Part shown: piece after piece, positions 45,258 to 53,889 of the stretch
Numbering within the stretch: the first letter of the stretch is position 1
Layout of the letters: the number at the start of each line of letters is the position of its first letter
Source of the DNA: Streptomyces sp. NBC_01717
Lineage (GTDB): Bacteria; Actinomycetota; Actinomycetes; Streptomycetales; Streptomycetaceae
NCBI RefSeq assembly: GCF_036248255.1
Contig: NZ_CP109178.1
Span: forward strand, 6,784,001-6,848,000
Reading direction: 5' to 3'
DNA length: 64,000 nucleotides
Program-made: the position numbers and the translations under genes
The notes under the pieces: generated by a model
Told to the model about the DNA's origin: nothing
Databases searched by the model: none
The model's input: only the letters and a program-made list of their open reading frames with translations

Positions 45258-46745
45258 ATGGATCTCGAGACCTTCCGCAAGCTGGCCGCCGACCGGCGTG
45301 TCATCCCCGTCAGCCGCCGGCTTCTCGCGGACGGCGACACCCCGGTCGCGCTCTACCGCAAACTCGCGGGCGAGCGCACCGGCACGTTCCTCCTCGAATC
45401 CGCGGAGAACGGCCGTACCTGGTCCCGCTACTCCTTCATCGGGGTACGCAGCGCCGCCACCCTCACCACCCGCGACGGCCGGGCCCATTGGCTCGGCACC
45501 CCGCCCGTCGGCGTCCCCGCCGACGGCGACCCGCTGGTGGCCCTGCGCGCCACCATCGACGCCCTGCACACCCCGCGCGACCTGCACTCCGGCATGCCGC
45601 CCTTCACCGGCGGCATGGTCGGCTATCTGGGTTACGACGTCGTGCGCAGGCTGGAGAGGATCGGCGAGCACGGTGGCGACGATCTGAAGCTCCCCGAGCT
45701 GACCATGCTGCTCACCTCGGACCTCGCCGTCCTCGACCACTGGGACGGCAGCGTCCTGCTGATCGCCAACGCGATCAACCACAACGATCTGGAGACCGGC
45801 GTCGACGAGGCGTACGCCGACGCCGTCGCCCGCCTCGACGCCATGGAGGCCGATCTCTCCCGCCCGGTCGAGAGCGCCCCCGTCACCCTCCCGCCGTCCG
45901 AACTCCCGCCGTACAGCGCACTCTGGGGCGGCCAGGCCTTCCAGGACGCCGTCGAGGACGTGAAGGAGCGGATCAGGGCCGGCGAGGCGTTCCAGGTCGT
46001 CCCCTCCCAGCGCTTCGAGACCCCGTGCACGGCCGGCGCGCTGGACGTCTACCGGGTGCTGCGCGCCACCAACCCGTCGCCGTACATGTACCTCTTCCGG
46101 TTCGACGGCTTCGACGTCGTGGGCTCCAGCCCGGAAGCCCTCGTCAAGGTCGAGGACGGGCGCGCCATGGTCCACCCGATCGCCGGTACCCGGCCCCGCG
46201 GCATCACCCCGCAGGAGGACCAGGCCCTCGCCGACGAGCTCCTCGCCGACCCGAAGGAACGCGCCGAGCACCTGATGCTCGTCGACCTCGGCCGCAACGA
46301 CCTGGGCCGGGTCTGCGTGCCCGGCAGCGTCGAGGTCGTCGACTTCATGTCGATCGAGCGGTACTCGCACGTCATGCACATCGTCTCCACCGTCACCGGC
46401 CGCGTCGCCGAAGGCCGTACCGCCTTCGACGTCCTCACCGCCTGCTTCCCGGCCGGCACCCTCTCCGGCGCCCCCAAGCCGCGCGCCATGCAGATCATCG
46501 AGGAGCTCGAACCCACCCGCCGCGGACTGTACGGCGGCTGCGTCGGCTACCTGGACTTCGCCGGGGACTCCGACACCGCCATCGCCATCCGTACGGCGCT
46601 GCTGCGGGACGGCACGGCATACGTCCAGGCCGGGGCGGGAATCGTCGCCGACTCCGACCCGGTCGCCGAGGACACCGAGTGCCGCAACAAGGCCGCCGCG
46701 GTCCTGCGCGCCGTCCATACCGCCAACCGCCTCCACGAACGCTGA
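45258..46745 (+). CDS. trpE: TrpE, anthranilate synthase component I
   Basis: Converts chorismate to anthranilate with ammonia from TrpG. 495 residues. The N-terminal LLES feedback-binding motif (FLLESAENGRTWSRYSFIG) indicates Trp inhibition. The chorismate-binding C-terminal domain includes GYLGYDVVRRLE, PSQRFETPCTAGAL, VDLGRNDLGRVC and GTLSGAPKPRAMQIIEELE. No leader peptide or attenuator is visible because hisI ends 11 bases before. trpG and trpD are not in the window. Confidence 0.96.
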   Translation: MDLETFRKLAADRRVIPVSRRLLADGDTPVALYRKLAGERTGTFLLESAENGRTWSRYSFIGVRSAATLTTRDGRAHWLGTPPVGVPADGDPLVALRATIDALHTPRDLHSGMPPFTGGMVGYLGYDVVRRLERIGEHGGDDLKLPELTMLLTSDLAVLDHWDGSVLLIANAINHNDLETGVDEAYADAVARLDAMEADLSRPVESAPVTLPPSELPPYSALWGGQAFQDAVEDVKERIRAGEAFQVVPSQRFETPCTAGALDVYRVLRATNPSPYMYLFRFDGFDVVGSSPEALVKVEDGRAMVHPIAGTRPRGITPQEDQALADELLADPKERAEHLMLVDLGRNDLGRVCVPGSVEVVDFMSIERYSHVMHIVSTVTGRVAEGRTAFDVLTACFPAGTLSGAPKPRAMQIIEELEPTRRGLYGGCVGYLDFAGDSDTAIAIRTALLRDGTAYVQAGAGIVADSDPVAEDTECRNKAAAVLRAVHTANRLHER

Positions 46746-46768
46746 CGAGGTAAGGGATAGTGGGGTAC

Positions 46769-47419
46769 GTGAGTGCTGTCCCCGTACCCCAGCCCCGTGC
46801 CCAAGTCGCCACCGCGCCCGACGCCACGGGAAGCCGCCGCAGCCTGGCCGCCGGCCTGCTTCTCGGGGCGGTCGGCGCCACCGTCGTGCTCCTCGCCTCC
46901 GGCCAGACCTGGGCGGAGGGCAACGCCGCGGTCGGCGGCGGCTCCCTGCCGCTGACCGTCGACGGCCAGGATGTCACCGGTCTCCCGGCGGCCCTAGCCA
47001 TCGTCGGCCTGGCCGCCCTCGTCGCCGTCTTCGCCGTCCGCAGCGCCGGCCGGCTGCTCGTTGCCGGGCTGCTCGCCCTCAGCGGCCTCGGGGCCGGTGT
47101 CAGCGCCTACCTCGGCGCCTCCGACAGCGCGGCCCTCGACGAGAAGGCGGCGCAGTCCACCGGCGACGCCTCCGCCACCATCGACGCCCTCAGCCACACC
47201 GCGTGGCCGTACGTCACCGCCGTCGGCGGCCTGCTGATCCTCCTCGCCGGGCTGCTCGCCCTGCGGTTCGGGAAGCAGTGGCCCACCATGTCGGGACGGT
47301 ACGAACGCGACGGCACCCCGCGGCCTCGCAAGGCCCCCCGGGCAGCCCCGGACCCGGACCGGCCCGAGGACCTGTGGAAGGCCCTGGACCGCGGTGAGGA
47401 CCCGACGCGCGAGGTATGA
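46769..47419 (+). CDS. Trp-biosynthesis-associated membrane protein (TIGR02234/DUF2275-like)
   Basis: 216 residues with four hydrophobic segments (LAAGLLLGAVGATVVLLASG, AALAIVGLAALVAVFAV, RLLVAGLLALSGLGAGVSAY, YVTAVGGLLILLAGLLAL). The extracytoplasmic loop has the aromatic/TW element SGQTWAEG; the cytoplasmic tail is Pro/Arg-rich. Actinobacterial members sit next to trpE and are named for that; no biochemical role is known. GTG 46769 is favoured by a -10-like GATAGT 7 bases upstream; GTG 46760 is an alternative. Confidence 0.85.
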   Translation: MSAVPVPQPRAQVATAPDATGSRRSLAAGLLLGAVGATVVLLASGQTWAEGNAAVGGGSLPLTVDGQDVTGLPAALAIVGLAALVAVFAVRSAGRLLVAGLLALSGLGAGVSAYLGASDSAALDEKAAQSTGDASATIDALSHTAWPYVTAVGGLLILLAGLLALRFGKQWPTMSGRYERDGTPRPRKAPRAAPDPDRPEDLWKALDRGEDPTREV

Positions 47420-47555
47420 CCCCCCGCTCACGTCGTACCCGCACGTACGGGACAATGATGGTGAGCTTTCTGCACAGCGGCAGCGCAGCGCACCACAGCG
47501 GCACCAGCTTTGCGTACAGCGATACCAACAGCGCAACACCAACGAGGAGCAACTC

Positions 47556-47807
47556 ATGGCGGGCAGCAGCCACGGACACACCCCGGCCGCCTGGACCGGT
47601 GTCATCATCTCGTTCATCGGCTTCTGCATCGCAGGCGTCTTCATGGTCGCGGCCAACCCGCTCGGCTTCTGGGCCGGTATCGCGGTCATCTTCATCGGTG
47701 GGCTCGTCGGTCTCGCGATGAAGGCCGCCGGCCTCGGCATGCCGAAGGAGTCGGCCGAGATGGCCGCAGCCAGGGCGCGGGCCGGACAGGCCCAGGTCTC
47801 CTCCTGA
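47556..47807 (+). CDS. HGxxPAAW-motif small membrane protein
   Basis: 83 residues, ATG at 47556 after ACGAGGAGCAACTC. The N-terminus MAGSSHGHTPAAWTG carries the HGxxPAAW motif that defines this actinobacterial family. Two hydrophobic segments follow (VIISFIGFCIAGVFMVAA and FWAGIAVIFIGGLVGLAM), then an amphipathic Ala-rich tail. Function unknown. The 136-base gap before it may hold a promoter; an 11-bp stem-loop follows. Confidence 0.85.
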   Translation: MAGSSHGHTPAAWTGVIISFIGFCIAGVFMVAANPLGFWAGIAVIFIGGLVGLAMKAAGLGMPKESAEMAAARARAGQAQVSS

Positions 47808-47829
47808 CCCCGGTCGGACCCATCGTGCG

Positions 47830-47856
47830 AGGCGCAGCCCGGACCGGGCTGCGCCT
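47830..47856 (+). terminator. Stem-loop after the HGxxPAAW gene
   Basis: AGGCGCAGCCC (47830-47840) pairs with GGGCTGCGCCT (47846-47856), followed by TT. It lies 22 bases after the stop codon. Confidence 0.75.
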
Positions 47857-47883
47857 TTCCGTGTGACCGGGGACAATCACCGC

Positions 47884-48366
47884 GTGGACGCCTCCCCTTC
47901 TCCCGCAGCCGCACCGGGCCCGCACGGTCAACCGCCCGTGCCGGTCTTTCCGCCCGCGCCCGTGCCCCGGTCGGCCGTCCGACGGCTCGCCACTCCCCTC
48001 GGGGTGATGGCCGCCGTCATCGCGGCGTTCGGCTACGTCGGCGCCGTCGACCCCAACCAGCCGGGCCACTACCCGGTCTGCCCGTTGCTCCGGTTCACCG
48101 GCTTGTACTGCCCGGGCTGCGGAGGGCTGCGCAGCGCCCACGCCGTCGCCCACGGGGATATCGCCGCGGCCTTGGGCTCCAACGCCCTCGCGGTCGTCGG
48201 ATACGCGATCTTCGCCGTCGTGTGGGTGGTCTGGATGGTCCGCGCGAGCAGGGGACTGCCCCTACGGATCAATCTGCCACCGGTCTACTGGTGGGGGATC
48301 GGTGCCGTGCTCCTGATCTTCGCCGTCGTCCGGAATCTGCCGTTCGGATCGATGTTGGCGCCGTGA
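47884..48366 (+). CDS. DUF2752 membrane protein
   Basis: 160 residues from GTG 47884; GACAAT lies 6 bases before it, matching a leaderless start. GTG 47863 in the same frame lies right at the foot of the preceding terminator and is less likely. The DUF2752 core is CPLLRFTGLYCPGCGGLRSA with its conserved cysteines, followed by HAVAHGDIAAAL. Three hydrophobic segments. Role unknown; the Cys pattern could bind metal or form disulfides. Confidence 0.8.
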   Translation: MDASPSPAAAPGPHGQPPVPVFPPAPVPRSAVRRLATPLGVMAAVIAAFGYVGAVDPNQPGHYPVCPLLRFTGLYCPGCGGLRSAHAVAHGDIAAALGSNALAVVGYAIFAVVWVVWMVRASRGLPLRINLPPVYWWGIGAVLLIFAVVRNLPFGSMLAP

Positions 48367-48481
48367 ATGCCCAGGTAGTGGGACATCCGTCGGCCGGATG
48401 TGAGTCCGGGGCCCTCCTGCGGATACCATCGAGATGGCTGATCCTGTTCCCTCATCACCGTCCCGGAAGGGGGCCGCTCGC

Positions 48482-49291
48482 GTGAGTGTGCTCGACGAGA
48501 TCATCGACGGCGTTCGCGCCGACCTCGCAGAGCGGCAGGCGCGCGTCAGCCTCGACGAGCTCAAGGAGCGCGCGGCGCGCGCTCCGGCGGCCAAGGACGG
48601 AGTCGCCGCCCTGCGCGGCGAGGGCGTGACCGTCATCTGCGAGGTCAAGCGCTCCAGCCCCTCCAAGGGGGCCCTGGCCGCGATCGCCGACCCGGCCGCG
48701 CTCGCCGCGGACTACGAGGCCGGTGGCGCGTCCGTCATCTCCGTCCTCACCGAGGAGCGACGCTTCGGCGGTTCGCTCGCCGACCTGGAAGCCGTTCGCG
48801 CCAAGGTCGACATCCCGATCCTGCGCAAGGACTTCATCGTCACCTCCTACCAGCTCTGGGAGGCCCGCGCCTACGGCGCCGACCTCGCGCTGCTGATCGT
48901 CGCCGCCCTCGACCAGGAGGCACTCGTCTCGCTGATCGAGCGCGCCGAGTCCATCGGTCTGACGCCGCTGGTCGAGGCGCACGACGAGGAGGAGGCGGAG
49001 CGTGCCGTGGCCGCCGGAGCGAAGATCATCGGTGTCAACGCGCGCAACCTGAAGGACCTCAAGGTCGACCGCTCGACGTTCGAGCGCGTCGCCCCGGAGA
49101 TCCCGGCGGGCATCGTCAAGGTCGCCGAGTCCGGCGTCCGAGGCCCGCACGACCTCATCGCCTACGCCAACGCCGGCGCCGACGCCGTGCTCGTCGGCGA
49201 ATCCCTGGTCACCGGCCGCGACCCGCGGGCCGCAGTCGCCGACCTGGTCGCCGCGGGCGCCCACCCGGCCTTGCGGCACGGACGGAGCTGA
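48482..49291 (+). CDS. trpC: TrpC, indole-3-glycerol-phosphate synthase
   Basis: (beta/alpha)8 enzyme forming indole-3-glycerol phosphate from CdRP. 269 residues. Motifs: [15 protein letters not shown] (catalytic Lys), [20 protein letters not shown] (second Lys), [31 protein letters not shown] at 48482 preceded by GGAAGGGGG. A -10-like TACCAT (48424-48429) upstream of the Shine-Dalgarno suggests its own promoter, giving a trpCMBA unit. Confidence 0.96.
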   Translation: MSVLDEIIDGVRADLAERQARVSLDELKERAARAPAAKDGVAALRGEGVTVICEVKRSSPSKGALAAIADPAALAADYEAGGASVISVLTEERRFGGSLADLEAVRAKVDIPILRKDFIVTSYQLWEARAYGADLALLIVAALDQEALVSLIERAESIGLTPLVEAHDEEEAERAVAAGAKIIGVNARNLKDLKVDRSTFERVAPEIPAGIVKVAESGVRGPHDLIAYANAGADAVLVGESLVTGRDPRAAVADLVAAGAHPALRHGRS

Positions 49292-49299
49292 CCCGCACC

Positions 49300-49518
49300 G
49301 TGTCCGCCGACCGTCCCGTGTTCCGCACCCGGCCAGGCCTGCGCCTCGCCGGTGTGACGGCTGTCCGGGACCCGCACGCGCCGCTGGCGCGCGGCTGCCG
49401 CCCCCGCGGCTGCCGCGCCCCCGCGCGCCGGGTGCACGGCCGGCGTGTGCGGTACGTGATCGGAGACGAGCCCGGCCAGGTCAACGGCATGCGATGGCGC
49501 CCGGGGACCGCGCTGTAG
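49300..49518 (+). CDS. trpM: TrpM-like small regulatory protein
   Basis: 72 residues, GTG at 49300, 8 bases after trpC. Basic and Arg-rich (FRTRPGLRLAGVTAVRDP, then RRVHGRRVRYVIGDEPGQV) with two cysteines in ARGCRPRGCRAPAR. In S. coelicolor the small ORF at exactly this place (formerly trpX, now trpM) affects tryptophan synthesis and development. Assignment here is from position and size, since no domain is recognisable. Confidence 0.75.
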   Translation: MSADRPVFRTRPGLRLAGVTAVRDPHAPLARGCRPRGCRAPARRVHGRRVRYVIGDEPGQVNGMRWRPGTAL

Positions 49519-49612
49519 CGAGCCCCGGCCACGTACCCGCACCACACCTCTCGTACGTACGACCGCACCGCCCGACCGCCCTCGGTCGCGGCGGCGTCTC
49601 GCTCACGACGCA

Positions 49613-49618
49613 TACGGT
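49613..49618 (+). promoter_or_regulatory. Possible -10 for an internal trpB promoter
   Basis: TACGGT in the 135-base trpM-trpB gap, about 35 bases before the trpB ATG, which has its own Shine-Dalgarno (ACGAGGAGCACG). No clear -35. Confidence 0.35.
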
Positions 49619-49653
49619 GAACCCACCCGTTGCCATGACGAGGAGCACGTCGG

Positions 49654-50940
49654 ATGTCATCTGACTTCTTCATTCCGGACCCCGAGGGTCTGATCCCCAG
49701 CGCCGAGGGCTACTTCGGTGCGTTCGGCGGCAAGTTCATCCCGGAGGCGCTCGTCGCCGCCGTGGACGAGGTCGCCGCCGAGTACGACAAGGCCAAGGCC
49801 GACCCGGCCTTCGCCGCCGAGCTCAATGAGCTCATGGTCGACTACACCGGCCGGCCCAGCGCGCTGACCGAGGTGCCGCGCTTCGCCGAGCACGCGGGCG
49901 GTGCCCGGGTCTTCCTCAAGCGCGAGGACCTCAACCACACCGGCTCGCACAAGATCAACAACGTGCTGGGCCAGGCGCTGCTCACCAAGCGCATGGGCAA
50001 GACCCGGGTCATCGCCGAAACCGGTGCCGGCCAGCACGGTGTGGCCACCGCGACGGCCTGTGCCCTCTTCGGTCTCGAATGCACCATCTACATGGGCGAG
50101 ATCGACACCGAGCGGCAGGCGCTGAACGTGGCGCGGATGCGGATGCTCGGCGCCGAGGTCATCGCCGTGAAGTCCGGCTCCCGCACGCTCAAGGACGCCA
50201 TCAACGAGGCGTTCCGCGACTGGGTCGCCAACGTCGACCGCACGCACTACCTCTTCGGTACGGTCGCGGGCCCGCACCCCTTCCCGGCGATGGTCCGTGA
50301 CTTCCACCGTGTCATCGGCGTCGAGGCCCGCCGGCAGATCCTGGAGCGGACCGGCCGGCTGCCGGACGCCGCGATCGCCTGTGTCGGCGGCGGCTCCAAC
50401 GCCATCGGGCTGTTCCATGCGTTCATCCCGGACGCGCGCGTCCGGCTGATCGGCTGCGAGCCCGCCGGACACGGCGTGGAGACCGGCGAGCACGCGGCGA
50501 CCCTGACCGCCGGCGAGCCCGGCATCCTGCACGGCTCGCGCAGTTACGTCCTCCAGGACGACGAGGGCCAGATCACCGAGCCGTACTCCATCTCGGCCGG
50601 TCTCGACTACCCGGGCATCGGCCCGGAGCACGCGTACCTCAAGGACATCGGCCGCGGCGAGTACCGTGCGGTCACCGACGCCGCCGCCATGGAGGCGCTG
50701 CGTCTGCTCTCCCGTACCGAGGGGATCATCCCGGCCATCGAGAGCGCCCATGCGCTGGCCGGCGCCCTGGAGGTCGGCAAGGAGCTCGGCAAGGACGCAC
50801 TGCTCCTGGTCAACCTGTCCGGCCGCGGCGACAAGGACATGGACACGGCAGCCCGTTACTTCGGGCTGTACGACACGGACGCGACCGTCGAGGCGGACGC
50901 GGACAACAACGGCGCCGAGATCGAGGGGGACGTCAAGTGA
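49654..50940 (+). CDS. trpB: TrpB, tryptophan synthase beta chain
   Basis: PLP enzyme joining indole and serine. 428 residues. The PLP lysine is in [14 protein letters not shown] (about residue 99); E-T-G-A-G-Q motif [15 protein letters not shown]; phosphate loop [12 protein letters not shown]; ends with an acidic tail of about 15 residues. ATG at 49654. Its stop overlaps the trpA GTG. TrpB1 type, paired with trpA. Confidence 0.97.
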   Translation: MSSDFFIPDPEGLIPSAEGYFGAFGGKFIPEALVAAVDEVAAEYDKAKADPAFAAELNELMVDYTGRPSALTEVPRFAEHAGGARVFLKREDLNHTGSHKINNVLGQALLTKRMGKTRVIAETGAGQHGVATATACALFGLECTIYMGEIDTERQALNVARMRMLGAEVIAVKSGSRTLKDAINEAFRDWVANVDRTHYLFGTVAGPHPFPAMVRDFHRVIGVEARRQILERTGRLPDAAIACVGGGSNAIGLFHAFIPDARVRLIGCEPAGHGVETGEHAATLTAGEPGILHGSRSYVLQDDEGQITEPYSISAGLDYPGIGPEHAYLKDIGRGEYRAVTDAAAMEALRLLSRTEGIIPAIESAHALAGALEVGKELGKDALLLVNLSGRGDKDMDTAARYFGLYDTDATVEADADNNGAEIEGDVK

Positions 50941-51749
50941 GCGGCAACATCGAGCTGTTGAGTGCCACCCTCGCCGCCGCCAAGGCCGAGGACCGGGCCG
51001 CGCTGATCGCCTATCTGCCGGCCGGGTTCCCGTCGGTCGACGGCGGTATCGAGGCCGTCAAGGCCGTCGTCGCCGGTGGCGCCGACGTCGTCGAGGTGGG
51101 CCTGCCGCACAGTGACCCGGTGCTCGACGGACCGGTCATCCAGACCGCCGACGACATCGCCCTGCGCGGTGGCGTGAAGATCGCCGACGTGATGCGTACG
51201 GTCCGCGAGGCCTACGAGGCGACCGGCGTCCCGATCCTCGTCATGACGTACTGGAACCCCATCGACCGGTACGGCATCGAGCGCTTCACCGCCGAGCTCG
51301 CCGATGCGGGCGGCGCCGGGTGCATCCTGCCCGACCTGCCGGTCCAGGAGTCCTCCGTGTGGCGTGAGCACGCCGACAAGCACGGTCTGGCGACCGTCTT
51401 CGTCGTCGCGCCGAGCAGCAAGGACGAGCGCCTCGCCACCATCACTGCGGCCGGCTCCGGCTTCGTCTACGCGGCCTCGCTGATGGGCGTCACCGGCACC
51501 CGCGAATCGGTCGGCGAGCAGGCCCAGGACCTGGTGCGGCGCACCCGTGCCACCACCACCCTTCCGGTCTGCGTCGGTCTGGGCGTCTCCAACGCCCAGC
51601 AGGCCGCCGAGGTCGCCGCCTTCGCCGACGGAGTGATCGTCGGCTCCGCCTTCGTCAAGCGGATGCTGGACGCCCCCGACGAGGAGTCCGGACTGGCCGC
51701 AGTCCGCTCACTTGCGGGCGAACTGGCCGAAGGTGTTCGAAAGCGCTGA
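50937..51749 (+). CDS. trpA: TrpA, tryptophan synthase alpha chain
   Basis: Releases indole from indole-3-glycerol phosphate and channels it to TrpB. 270 residues. Catalytic Glu and Asp in [16 protein letters not shown]; phosphate loops [11 protein letters not shown] and [17 protein letters not shown] at 50937 overlaps trpB. Followed by a 30-base perfect palindrome likely to end the operon. Confidence 0.97.
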   Translation: MSGNIELLSATLAAAKAEDRAALIAYLPAGFPSVDGGIEAVKAVVAGGADVVEVGLPHSDPVLDGPVIQTADDIALRGGVKIADVMRTVREAYEATGVPILVMTYWNPIDRYGIERFTAELADAGGAGCILPDLPVQESSVWREHADKHGLATVFVVAPSSKDERLATITAAGSGFVYAASLMGVTGTRESVGEQAQDLVRRTRATTTLPVCVGLGVSNAQQAAEVAAFADGVIVGSAFVKRMLDAPDEESGLAAVRSLAGELAEGVRKR

Positions 51750-51781
51750 GATCGGGCATCGCCCGAACGGGTGGACCTGGG

Positions 51782-51811
51782 ACCGGGGAGGCACGTACGT
51801 GCCTCCCCGGT
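51782..51811. terminator. Perfect 30-base palindrome after trpA
   Basis: ACCGGGGAGGCACGT (51782-51796) is followed directly by its exact complement (51797-51811). It lies 32 bases after the trpA stop and 14 before the next GTG. It would fold with a minimal loop. Terminator for trpCMBA is most likely; with no spacer it could also be a protein-binding palindrome for the next gene. Confidence 0.7.
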
Positions 51812-51825
51812 TCGTTGCTGCGGGT

Positions 51826-52653
51826 GTGAGTGACAAGAACGAAGAGGGAAAAAGGGCCGCGCGCGACCGGCTCGTACAGCAGCGTGAGCGGGAGAAGGCG
51901 CGCGAGCGCCGCCGGCGCACGCTGATCGTCTCCACCGCCGTGGTGGGTGTGCTGGCGCTGGCCGCCGTCATCGGCGTGATTGCCGCGAATTCGGGCGGCA
52001 AGGGCGAGAAGGCGACCGGGGCGGGGACCGTCGTCGCGCCGTCCGGTGCGACCGGCAAGGACAACCTGGCCATCCCGGTGGGTGCGGACAAAGCCCCGTC
52101 CACGCTCACGATCTGGGAGGACTTCCGCTGCCCGGTCTGCGCGCAGTTCGAGAACGCGTTCCGGGACACGATCCACCAGCTGGAGAGCAGCGGACAGCTG
52201 AAGGTCGAGTACCACCTGGCCACGATCATCGACGGCAATCTCGGCGGCAGCGGATCGCTGGACGCGGCCAATGCGGCGGCCTGCGCGCAGAGCGTCGGCA
52301 AGTTCTCCGCGTACCACGACGTCCTCTACCGCAACCAGCCGCCGGAGACCGACGACGCCTTCGGCAAGAGCAGCAAGCTGATCGGGCTGGCGGGCAAGGT
52401 CGAAGGCCTCGACACCCCCGCCTTCCGCAGCTGCGTGGAGGACGGCACGCACAACACCTGGGTCCAGAAGTCCAACACCGCGTTCCAGAACGGCGGCTTC
52501 CGGGGCACGCCGACCGCGCTGCTCAACGGCGAATCGATCTTCCCGAAGAAGGGGAACGAACCGATCACCGTGGCCAACCTGAAGAAGTGGGTCACCGAGG
52601 CGAACAAGGGGAAGCAGCCGGCGAAGGTAACCCCGTCGCCGACCGGTTCCTGA
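51826..52653 (+). CDS. Membrane-anchored DsbA-like thiol-disulfide oxidoreductase
   Basis: 275 residues from GTG 51826. Basic cytoplasmic N-terminus, signal anchor about 32-54 (TLIVSTAVVGVLALAAVIGV), then a DsbA-fold domain with active-site CPVC (Cys102-Cys105) and cis-Pro loop FRGTPTALLNG. A further Cys pair (AACAQSV, SCVEDG) may regulate it. Same architecture as the CPIC protein at 20756-21571. Lies before lgt, so both serve the exported proteome. Confidence 0.9.
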   Translation: MSDKNEEGKRAARDRLVQQREREKARERRRRTLIVSTAVVGVLALAAVIGVIAANSGGKGEKATGAGTVVAPSGATGKDNLAIPVGADKAPSTLTIWEDFRCPVCAQFENAFRDTIHQLESSGQLKVEYHLATIIDGNLGGSGSLDAANAAACAQSVGKFSAYHDVLYRNQPPETDDAFGKSSKLIGLAGKVEGLDTPAFRSCVEDGTHNTWVQKSNTAFQNGGFRGTPTALLNGESIFPKKGNEPITVANLKKWVTEANKGKQPAKVTPSPTGS

Positions 52654-52712
52654 CCCGGACCGGGGCCTGCCGGGGCGGGGATCCGACGATCGGCTCGTTA
52701 CCCATACGTTGT

Positions 52713-52751
52713 CGGGCGGGTTGCCGTACGTCCCGCCCGGCAGGGTAGCGT
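52713..52751 (+). promoter_or_regulatory. lgt upstream region: stem-loop and -10 hexamer
   Basis: CGGGCGGG (52713-52720) pairs with CCCGCCCG (52732-52739); this may end the DsbA-like transcript. TAGCGT (52746-52751) lies 10 bases before the lgt ATG, with TTGCCG 19 bases further up, so lgt could have a very short leader. Confidence 0.5.
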
Positions 52752-52761
52752 CGACCCTGCC

Positions 52762-53724
52762 ATGGACCTTGCCTACATTCCCAGCCCGTCGACCGGCGTG
52801 ATCGATCTCGGACCGATCCCGCTCCGCGGCTACGCGTTCTGCATCATCATCGGTGTGTTTGTCGCCGTCTGGTTCGGCAACAAGCGCTGGATCGCCCGGG
52901 GCGGCAGAGCCGGCACAGTGGCCGACATCGCCGTCTGGGCCGTGCCCTTCGGCCTCGTCGGAGGCCGGCTCTACCACGTCATCACCGACTACCAGCTGTA
53001 CTTCAGTGACGGCGAGAACTGGGTCGACGCCTTCAAGATCTGGCAGGGCGGCCTCGGCATCTGGGGTGCGATCGCGCTCGGTGCGGTCGGTGCCTGGATC
53101 GGCTGCCGCCGCCGCGGGATCCCGCTGCCCGCCTGGGCCGACGCGCTCGCCCCCGGGATCGCCTTCGCCCAGGCGATCGGCCGCTGGGGCAACTGGTTCA
53201 ACCAGGAGCTGTACGGCAAGCCGACGGATCTGCCGTGGGCCCTGAAGATCAGCGAAGGCCCCAACCGGGTCGCGGGCACGTACCACCCCACGTTCCTGTA
53301 CGAGTCGCTGTGGTGCGTGGGCGTCGCGCTGCTGGTGATCTGGGCGGACCGCCGCTTCAAGCTCGGACACGGACGGGCGTTCGCGTTGTACGTCGCGGCG
53401 TACTGCACGGGGCGGGCGTGGATCGAGTACATGCGGGTCGACGAGGCCCACCACATTCTGGGTCTGCGCCTGAATGTGTGGACCGCGGTGATCGTCTTCG
53501 TCCTGGCGGTGACGTACATCGTGATCTCGGCGAAGGTGCGGCCGGGGCGCGAGGAGGTCGTCGAGCCGGGGGCCGCGGAGCCCGCCGAGGGCGCGGAGGA
53601 CGCAACCGAGGGCGCGGAGGACACGGAGGACTCGACCTCGGACGCCGATGGTGACGTCGAGCGTGACGACGAGGCCCGGGCGCCGGGGAAGAACGGCACC
53701 GCAGAGGCGGCGAAGAACGGCTGA
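52762..53724 (+). CDS. lgt: Lgt, prolipoprotein diacylglyceryl transferase
   Basis: Transfers diacylglycerol to the lipobox cysteine, the first step of lipoprotein maturation before LspA. 320 residues with about seven hydrophobic segments. The Lgt signature reads GRWGNWFNQELYGKPTDLPW (about 142-161), with VGGRLYHVITDYQLYF before it and a late YCTGRAWIEYMRVD. The C-terminal 50 residues form an acidic Glu/Asp/Ala-rich cytoplasmic tail, longer than in most bacteria. ATG at 52762. Streptomycetes often have two Lgt proteins. Confidence 0.95.
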   Translation: MDLAYIPSPSTGVIDLGPIPLRGYAFCIIIGVFVAVWFGNKRWIARGGRAGTVADIAVWAVPFGLVGGRLYHVITDYQLYFSDGENWVDAFKIWQGGLGIWGAIALGAVGAWIGCRRRGIPLPAWADALAPGIAFAQAIGRWGNWFNQELYGKPTDLPWALKISEGPNRVAGTYHPTFLYESLWCVGVALLVIWADRRFKLGHGRAFALYVAAYCTGRAWIEYMRVDEAHHILGLRLNVWTAVIVFVLAVTYIVISAKVRPGREEVVEPGAAEPAEGAEDATEGAEDTEDSTSDADGDVERDDEARAPGKNGTAEAAKNG

Positions 53725-53739
53725 CGCCACCCACCTGTA

Positions 53740-53773
53740 CGAGGGGCCCGAACCGGACGGTTCGGGCCCCTCG
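53740..53773 (+). terminator. Terminator after lgt
   Basis: 15-bp stem: CGAGGGGCCCGAACC (53740-53754) with complement at 53759-53773, loop GGAC. Between converging lgt and the CitE-like gene, so it may serve both. Confidence 0.88.
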
Positions 53774-53814
53774 CCGTTCCCCTCACCGGAGGCTCCGCCC
53801 GCGAACGCCCACTC

Positions 53815-53876
53815 CTCAATCGCCGGAGGGTCTCGATCGAGTGAATTTGCCCCCCGCCCCGATCGCCGGAGGGGCT
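53815..53876. repeat. Two degenerate copies of a dispersed intergenic repeat
   Basis: TCAATCGCCGGAGGGTCTCG and GATCGCCGGAGGGGCTGGAG share the core ATCGCCGGAGGG, about 45 bases apart in the gap between lgt and the CitE-like gene. The core resembles a repeat common between streptomycete genes, also present in the his terminator arm. Role unknown. Confidence 0.5.
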
Positions 53877-53889
53877 GGAGTCCTCGTCG

